From Gemmatimonadota bacterium (GTDB lineage: Bacteria; Gemmatimonadota; Gemmatimonadetes; Gemmatimonadales; Gemmatimonadaceae): DNA of 18,978 nucleotides. The position numbers and the translations under genes were made by a program. The notes beneath the pieces were generated by a model. That model ran no database searches. It had not been told where the DNA came from and was given only the letters and a program-made list of their open reading frames with translations. Location: positions 1 to 18,978 of the forward strand of contig JARIET010000021.1 in the NCBI GenBank assembly GCA_031127185.1, written 5' to 3'. Shown here one piece after another: positions 15,396 to 18,978 of this stretch (its first letter is position 1; the number at the start of each line of letters is the position of its first letter).

Positions 15396-16142
15396 TCACG
15401 TGAGGCCGTTGGCCACGATCCGTTTGAGCCGCCACGCCGCCGAGCCCAGGCATATGATTGGGAAGAGCACCAGCTGTGGTCCCCAGTACCATTTCCACAT
15501 CGCCCAGTTCTCAGATGCTAGTGCCTGTTGCAACTGGAACACCGCGTTGAACGGGATAAACGGAAACTCGATCAAGGTCTGCACTGGGCTGCTCAGGGCA
15601 TATCGGGCGCCGATAACAGTTACTAATACGGGCGCGACGGCCCACGCGACTACGAGCACCGTTTCGCCCGAGCGTACAAGTGTTGTGGCTAGCGTCCCAG
15701 CTGCAAATACCATCGTTGCGAAGAGCAGCGCCCCGACGAGCACCGGCACGTTCAACGGCCCATCATGACCGCTGAACGGTCGCCCCATCGTCCAGACGGC
15801 AACAATTGCGATCGCCGTGCAGGCAAACGCGAGCAGCCAAAGCCGAAGGTAATGCTGAACGATTGAGCCAGGTCGCTGGAAAAGGATGAGTCGGCGATCA
15901 GATCCGACGTCGCGACTGACTGAGCCAGAGGTCATCGCCGCCGCTAGCGCCAGGCATCCATACAGCTGGAAAGTGGACACCACTGCGGCGCTGGCACCCG
16001 ACAGTGCAATCACGACTGCTGCCGTCAGAAGTCCAATGACGATCGCCGGCCATGGCCTCCAGAACAGAAGGGCAAATACCGGGCCTCGCCAATGTCTGGG
16101 CAGCACCGCCGCGCCGACTACTGCCATCCAGATCCGGCTCAT
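15396..16142 (-). CDS. ABC transporter permease (ABC-2-like), last gene of the peptide operon
   Basis: Membrane protein of 248 residues with about six hydrophobic segments, for example PAIVIGLLTAAVVIALSG, LYGCLALAAAMTSG, LWLLAFACTAIAIVAVW, VLVGALLFATMVFAAGTLA, VLVVAWAVAPVLVTVIGA and LVLFPIICLGSAAW. It has no solute-binding or enzymatic domain. The layout fits the permease of a two-component ABC exporter. The ATG at 16142 overlaps the ATPase stop by four bases (ATGA) and has GGAGG upstream, which decides the start against an in-frame start at 16190 that would overlap the ATPase by 52 bases. Divergence is high enough that I cannot assign a substrate family. Its partner is certainly the ATPase just upstream. 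A TMSGS-VSRDVGSDRR-type segment after the second helix is the expected cytoplasmic coupling region. Confidence 0.75.
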   Translation of the reverse strand: MSRIWMAVVGAAVLPRHWRGPVFALLFWRPWPAIVIGLLTAAVVIALSGASAAVVSTFQLYGCLALAAAMTSGSVSRDVGSDRRLILFQRPGSIVQHYLRLWLLAFACTAIAIVAVWTMGRPFSGHDGPLNVPVLVGALLFATMVFAAGTLATTLVRSGETVLVVAWAVAPVLVTVIGARYALSSPVQTLIEFPFIPFNAVFQLQQALASENWAMWKWYWGPQLVLFPIICLGSAAWRLKRIVANGLT

Positions 16143-16843
16143 TCTGCCTCCGCCATCAGCACACCAAACCGCTCGCGCAACGCACCCCATTGCACGTGTC
16201 CCCGTTTCACTTCGTCGACGATCTGGCCGGCCCGCATGAACACCACCCGGTCAGCAATACGCGTCATCGCGTCCAGATGGTGGCTCAACATCAGCACGGC
16301 CGATCCCTGGACGGCGACGCTCCGCACTACGTCGCCAAGGCGATCCAACGCGAGCGGGTCGAGGCCAGCATCCGGTTCGTCGAGCACCACGAATCTCGAC
16401 TGACGAATCAGCGCGCAGGCGGCCAATGCCATTCGCCACTGCCCTTTTGAGACGCTTTGCACCCGCCTGTCGAGTAACGCTCGCAAATGGAGCCCGGCAA
16501 CGACGTCGGTCCGGGCCACGTCCATCCCGACCGGCGCACATAGCACAAGCACGTCGCGAATACGAGCCGACGACCATTCCCGACCCGTCTCCTCTGGTTG
16601 GTAGCCCACGCCTTCGGTGCGGCGAAACTCAGTCGAACGTACCCCGCAGAGCGTTGACGACCCCGCGTCGGGAGTCAGGAAGCCGGCCGCTATCCGGCCC
16701 AGCGTGGACTTTCCGGAGCCATTGGGTCCAGCAACCCCGACCACTTCGCACGCATTCACCGTGATGGACACCCCGGCAAGTGCCTGCGAAGCGCCAAAAG
16801 TCTTTATTAGCGCAACAGTCTCAAGTGCTATTTGGGCGCTCAT
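16139..16843 (-). CDS. ABC transporter ATP-binding protein with atypical signature motif
   Basis: Nucleotide-binding subunit, 234 residues. Walker A is GPNGSGKST (39-47), the Q-loop is YQPEE (Q82), Walker B is FVVLDEP (151-157), the D-loop is AGLD (159-162) and the H-loop is SHH (H188). The signature motif is VSKGQ (131-135) in place of the usual LSGGQ, with Lys replacing the first Gly. The short region between the Q-loop and signature is typical of exporter/immunity-type ATPases (CcmA-like). The ATG at 16843 overlaps the stop of the upstream lipoprotein gene by four bases. A GTG three codons earlier is possible but lacks support. There is no strong Shine-Dalgarno before 16843, so translation likely depends on coupling. 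With the permease it would move a product of this operon, or pump out something the operon responds to. Confidence 0.9.
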   Translation of the reverse strand: MSAQIALETVALIKTFGASQALAGVSITVNACEVVGVAGPNGSGKSTLGRIAAGFLTPDAGSSTLCGVRSTEFRRTEGVGYQPEETGREWSSARIRDVLVLCAPVGMDVARTDVVAGLHLRALLDRRVQSVSKGQWRMALAACALIRQSRFVVLDEPDAGLDPLALDRLGDVVRSVAVQGSAVLMLSHHLDAMTRIADRVVFMRAGQIVDEVKRGHVQWGALRERFGVLMAEAE

Positions 16844-17979
16844 GGATTGCACGCCACGTTGAAGTCCGTGTTCCGCGACACCTCGACGAGCACGCGACCG
16901 TTTGCCAGCGCTTCCCTCACAATTACAACGTGTCGATCGAGAAGATGGATACCCACAATGTCACTACCGCGCACTAGATCCATGACCGTCATCCCGGGGC
17001 AAATGTGGATCAGGGCAAATCGATCTGTCGCCATTGAGGTAACGACGAACCACCCCGCGCCCGCAGGCAGGGCGCTGACGACAGGCGGGTAGACCAAAGA
17101 CACCTTGGCCACCTCGGCGGCAGGTATCCCGCGACCCACGAGATCAGAGGTCACTCGCTCCGCGTCGCGGTGCGCCATTGGTGCCGCCGACAGTCCGCGC
17201 AACAGGACCGGCGTTGTTAGCATCGGGGCGGCTGCGACCACCGGCATGACCCGGGCGGGGGAATTCCCGGCAACAAACAGTGTGTCATTTCGCGCTCGCA
17301 ACGACAGAAAGTCGCTGGCGATTCCGAGGGGGCGAGTGTAGTCTGACCGCGCCCACTTGGCCAGGACCGCCTGCGAATCGGGGCGCACGATCCGAAGCAG
17401 CGTGACCGTGTCGGCGGGTTGCCAGCGCCCAGCCACCACCTGCGTCCGGGCTTCGAGCAGCACGAACGTGCCGTCGGTAAGCCGCACAAAACCGAGAAGG
17501 GTTCGCGGACCTTCAACGCGCCTGCGCGCGACCAGCTGGGGATCAGCCTCCGTTGCTGCGCCCTCCGAGATACCGCCGCGCAGATCAATCAGCGACACGC
17601 CACCCACGAAGGCCGCAAGACCGGTAATCCGCTCGCGACCGCGAGCGGCGGCAAGGCCCACTCGCGTTGCCGCGGCGGGTTCGCGAATCGGAATCCGCCA
17701 GAGGTCCTGCGTCCGACGCTCCACGACTACCAACGTGGAGTCGTCGCTCATCGATAGAAATAAAAACTCGAGCGGTACGTCGCGATCGTCGCGCAGAGTG
17801 ACAGTGCGCGCCGGGACCATCCGCCGATCGACATCGAGGCTTGGCGATGGCCGCTCGCCGTCGCGACCGCACGCGAGCATGAGCGCGGCTCCAACGGGTG
17901 CGCCGGTCAGCAGTGACCGACGCACCCGCAGGGCGCCCGATGCCCAGATGGAAACCAGGAACCGAGCGCGTGAGATCAC
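16840..17979 (-). CDS. Putative lipoprotein with beta-propeller-like repeats
   Basis: Protein of 379 residues of no family I can name. The N-terminus carries VRRSLLTGAPVGAALMLACG: a twin-arginine pair followed by a hydrophobic core and a lipobox-like MLAC with Cys at residue 37, so it is probably a lipoprotein, possibly Tat-exported. The body has blade-like beta segments (LEFLFLSMSDDSTLVVVERRTQDLWRIPI, LLGFVRLTDGTFVLLEARTQ, LSLRARNDTLFVAGNS, AGWFVVTSMATDRFALI) as in six-bladed propellers. The GTG start at 17979 overlaps the small-protein stop by four bases (GTGA) and has AAGG upstream. GTG 17925 would give a shorter, tidier lipoprotein signal but no ribosome site. Its place between the small secreted protein and the transporter suggests it binds or handles that protein at the envelope. 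That is inference. Confidence 0.65.
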   Translation of the reverse strand: MISRARFLVSIWASGALRVRRSLLTGAPVGAALMLACGRDGERPSPSLDVDRRMVPARTVTLRDDRDVPLEFLFLSMSDDSTLVVVERRTQDLWRIPIREPAAATRVGLAAARGRERITGLAAFVGGVSLIDLRGGISEGAATEADPQLVARRRVEGPRTLLGFVRLTDGTFVLLEARTQVVAGRWQPADTVTLLRIVRPDSQAVLAKWARSDYTRPLGIASDFLSLRARNDTLFVAGNSPARVMPVVAAAPMLTTPVLLRGLSAAPMAHRDAERVTSDLVGRGIPAAEVAKVSLVYPPVVSALPAGAGWFVVTSMATDRFALIHICPGMTVMDLVRGSDIVGIHLLDRHVVIVREALANGRVLVEVSRNTDFNVACNP

Positions 17980-18227
17980 GTGACCTTCGTGATGCCTTTC
18001 GGCAGACACAGGATCACGTCGGCCTCAAACTTCCAGCCGCACGGCCAGAGCATCCAGAACGGCTCGTCCGCCACGCAGCTCTTGTAGCTCTCCCAGGCGC
18101 CGTCCACGCAGTCCGCGATTTTCTCCGTTGGCGTGGGCGAGCCCTGCGCACTGGCAGAGTCCGTTCGTGCCAACACCGCGACGACCGCCGCCAGGAATCC
18201 GAGCTTGAGAATGTTCTTGTTGATCAT
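17976..18227 (-). CDS. Small exported four-cysteine protein, unknown
   Basis: Encodes 83 residues. A classical signal peptide is seen (MINKNILKLGFLAAVVAVLA, cleavage after SASA at residue 27), leaving a mature protein of about 56 residues. Its four cysteines are at 40, 51, 63 and 74, spaced 10, 11 and 10 residues apart. The middle is rich in Trp and Phe (PFWMLWPCGWKF). Even spacing in an exported protein suggests two disulfides in a helical-hairpin-like fold. There is no double-glycine leader, so if it is a bacteriocin or signal it is not of the class II leader type. The ATG at 18227 has GGAG at a six-base spacing, overlaps the leader ORF stop by four bases, and its own stop overlaps the next gene by four bases. 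Function unknown; a secreted factor, toxin-like peptide or envelope-stress protein are all open. Confidence 0.7.
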   Translation of the reverse strand: MINKNILKLGFLAAVVAVLARTDSASAQGSPTPTEKIADCVDGAWESYKSCVADEPFWMLWPCGWKFEADVILCLPKGITKVT

Positions 18228-18262
18228 TTAGGTCTCCGAGATTGTGAGTTGGGCTGCTGCAT
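18224..18262 (-). CDS. 12-codon leader ORF with very strong ribosome-binding site
   Basis: ATG at 18262, peptide MQQPNSQSRRPK, stop TGA at 18226-18224. It is preceded five bases upstream by GGAGGAGGAG (complement of 18268-18277), the strongest Shine-Dalgarno-like sequence in the window. Its stop codon overlaps the start codon of the four-cysteine protein gene as ATGA, and that gene's own Shine-Dalgarno lies inside the leader codons. It probably loads ribosomes for the downstream operon by coupled re-initiation. The codons do not suggest amino-acid attenuation. Expression is not proven. Confidence 0.5.
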   Translation of the reverse strand: MQQPNSQSRRPK

Positions 18263-18392
18263 CGATTCCTCCTCCTCGCTCAGGTCACACCTCGGCAGGC
18301 CTCAGCCCACTCCGCGGCACGCGCCAATAATGGCCTGGGCCGCGCCCAACACACCACGTTCAAATCCACTGCGCCGCCATCATTTCATCGCG

Positions 18393-18410
18393 GCGTCACC
18401 CACGCGTCAC
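18393..18410. repeat. GCGTCAC direct repeat, 11-base period
   Basis: GCGTCAC occurs at 18393-18399 and 18404-18410, one helical turn apart, in the divergent region between the peptide operon and metF. It could be a tandem binding site for a regulator. Between 18278 and 18440 I see no gene. A short AT-rich patch CCAATAATGG (18326-18335) is the only -10-like sequence for the minus-strand operon. Confidence 0.3.
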
Positions 18411-18440
18411 CGTCGCCGAGCCGACCCTCGGCCCCCGCGC

Positions 18441-18480
18441 CCGTCCCCCCACGTCCCCCCACGTCCCCCCACGTCCCGCC
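18441..18480. repeat. C-rich decamer array 1 (ACGTCCCCCC units)
   Basis: Four tandem 10-base units, the first (CCGTCCCCCC) and last (ACGTCCCGCC) degenerate, the middle two exact ACGTCCCCCC. The same unit reappears in array 2 downstream of the metF terminator. The complementary strand has regularly spaced runs of six Gs. Function unknown. Confidence 0.85.
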
Positions 18481-18506
18481 GTTCCCCGCCCCCGTTCCCC
18501 GCCCCT
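18481..18506. repeat. 13-base tandem duplication next to the metF -35 box
   Basis: GTTCCCCGCCCCC (18481-18493) is repeated as GTTCCCCGCCCCT (18494-18506), differing only in the last base. It continues directly from the decamer array and ends two bases before the TTGACA at 18509. Confidence 0.75.
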
Positions 18507-18508
18507 CC

Positions 18509-18538
18509 TTGACATTCATCCGTCCATCCGGATAGACT
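18509..18538 (+). promoter_or_regulatory. Sigma70-type promoter of metF
   Basis: A consensus -35 TTGACA (18509-18514) and a -10-like TAGACT (18533-18538) are separated by 18 bases. The predicted transcript starts near 18545, just upstream of the riboswitch aptamer, which supports this assignment. Confidence 0.7.
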
Positions 18539-18556
18539 GATGAACACAACCGTAGT

Positions 18557-18610
18557 CCGTGGCGATTTGGAGGCAAATTGCGGCCACGTAAAACAACCAG
18601 CTAAAGCGCC
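18557..18610 (+). promoter_or_regulatory. SAM-II riboswitch aptamer upstream of metF
   Basis: The element fits the SAM-II (metA-type) aptamer in order and spacing. P1 is CGTGGC (18558-18563) pairing exactly with GCCACG (18583-18588). Straight after the 5' strand comes the conserved GATTT (18564-18568), and before the 3' strand TTGC (18578-18581). Then comes an A-rich stretch and the invariant GCTAAA (18600-18605). The 17 bases from the end of P1 through GCTAAA equal the length in the known environmental SAM-II structure, as I recall it. The pseudoknot can form between GGC in the loop (18572-18574) and GCC (18608-18610). It binds S-adenosylmethionine, the end product made from methionine, and here precedes metF, a methionine-pathway gene. 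The family is best known from Alphaproteobacteria. Confidence 0.87.
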
Positions 18611-18650
18611 AGCCCGGTGCGCCTCGTCGCCTCGGGCTTTTGTGTTTTGT
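18611..18650 (+). terminator. Intrinsic terminator of the SAM-II switch (attenuator)
   Basis: AGCCC (18611-18615) pairs with GGGCT (18634-18638), and GGTG (18616-18619) with CGCC (18628-18631), with a two-base bulge and an 8-base loop. The U-rich tract TTTTGTGTTTTG follows. It begins on the base after the aptamer's last pseudoknot nucleotide. A competing hairpin, GCGCC (18606-18610) with GGTGC (18616-18620), would use the pseudoknot strand and break the terminator stem. Confidence 0.8.
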
Positions 18651-18661
18651 TCCGCCTTCCC

Positions 18662-18690
18662 ACGTCCCCCCACGTCCCCCCACGTCCCGC
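18662..18690. repeat. C-rich decamer array 2 in the metF 5' untranslated region
   Basis: Two exact ACGTCCCCCC units and a final ACGTCCCGC, matching array 1 including the G in the terminal unit. It lies between the terminator and the metF start codon, so it is transcribed as a C-rich, nearly G-free RNA. Confidence 0.85.
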
Positions 18691-18698
18691 TTTTCCCG

Positions 18699-18978
18699 AT
18701 GTTCTCTGTCTCTTTCGAGTTCTTCCCGCCAAAATCTCCGGAAAGTGAAGAGGCTCTCTGGCGCGCCATCACGCGCCTCGCGCCCCTTGCACCGAAGTTC
18801 GTCTCCGTGACCTACGGGGCTGGCGGAAGCACGCGCGAACGCACCCATCGCACAGTCAAACGGATCCTTGGGGAAACCACACTCGTCCCCGCGGCCCACC
18901 TTACCACCGTTGGCGCCACCCGCACCGAGATTGACGCCGTCGCAGACGAGTATTGGGAAACGGGAGTCCGCCACCTCG
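18699..18978 (+). CDS. metF: 5,10-methylenetetrahydrofolate reductase, 3'-truncated by the window
   Basis: Reduces methylene-THF to methyl-THF with a flavin cofactor, supplying the methyl group for methionine synthesis. The first 93 codons are present: MFSVSFEFFPPKSPESEEALW, then KFVSVTYGAGGSTRERTHRTVKRI and AAHLTTVGATRTEIDAVADEYWETGVRHL. These align by eye, nearly without gaps, with the N-terminal barrel of E. coli MetF. That includes the active-site glutamate in FEFFPP (residue 7 here) and the VSVTYGA strand. The ATG at 18699 starts right at the conserved core, as in short bacterial MetF proteins. No Shine-Dalgarno precedes it; the upstream 40 bases are the C-rich repeat and TTTTCCCG. Regulation by the SAM-II switch and terminator just upstream fits the pathway. 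Confidence 0.93.
   Translation, partial: MFSVSFEFFPPKSPESEEALWRAITRLAPLAPKFVSVTYGAGGSTRERTHRTVKRILGETTLVPAAHLTTVGATRTEIDAVADEYWETGVRHL

Noticed and set aside
18224..18262. Leader ORF as an amino-acid attenuator
   Set aside because: No run of a single regulatory amino acid and no terminator/antiterminator pair follows it; translational coupling explains the layout better.
18441..18690. CRISPR array from the regularly spaced repeats
   Set aside because: Units are only 10 bases, contiguous and without spacers, and no cas gene is nearby.
18407..18974. Minus-strand frames with GGTWGDVGGRG-type repeats across the decamer arrays and metF
   Set aside because: The repeats only translate the C-rich arrays, and the frames run antisense through the riboswitch and metF.

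Overview
The window is high-GC bacterial chromosome. I infer Gemmatimonadota or a close relative. The grounds are the style of the gene content: a large Oar-like TonB-dependent receptor, secreted beta-propeller proteins, an ECF sigma operon with glycogen-binding-like (CBM48/AMPK-beta type) modules, a Tat-exported class V aminotransferase, and C-rich decamer repeats. This comes from family knowledge, not a search, and no rRNA or tRNA is present to confirm it. There is no sign of a phage, transposon, CRISPR array or integrase.

Layout, left to right. Positions 1-4310 (+) hold the 3' part of an outer-membrane receptor followed by a secreted propeller-like protein. Positions 4378-5682 (-) encode a cytochrome c/streptogramin-lyase-like propeller fusion, divergent from a group II PLP decarboxylase at 5730-7208 (+). 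A small conserved-looking exported protein (7351-7920, +) sits behind two palindromes. Next is a minus-strand pair: a Tat-signal class V aminotransferase (8689-9996) and an EVE-domain protein (8039-8680). A second minus-strand operon runs from 13101 down to 10098: ECF sigma factor, membrane anti-sigma-like protein with an extracytoplasmic CBM48-like domain, a small exported helical protein, and a beta-barrel-like exported protein that also ends in a CBM48-like domain. Divergent from it are an aldehyde dehydrogenase (13276-14796) and a YggT-family membrane protein (14799-15380).

The most unusual locus is the minus-strand operon from 18262 down to 15396. It has five cistrons: a 12-codon leader ORF with a very strong ribosome-binding site, an 83-aa exported protein with four evenly spaced cysteines, a lipoprotein-like propeller protein, an ABC ATPase and an ABC permease. 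Each cistron overlaps the next by exactly four bases (ATGA or GTGA). I do not recognise it as a described system. It looks like a secreted small protein made together with a dedicated surface protein and transporter.

At the right edge, metF (5,10-methylenetetrahydrofolate reductase, cut off by the window end) is preceded by a sigma70-type promoter, a SAM-II riboswitch and an intrinsic terminator that can be mutually exclusive with an alternative hairpin. This suggests SAM-controlled transcription attenuation of methionine synthesis. C-rich 10-bp tandem arrays flank this cassette, and one lies between the terminator and the metF start codon, where a Shine-Dalgarno sequence would normally be.
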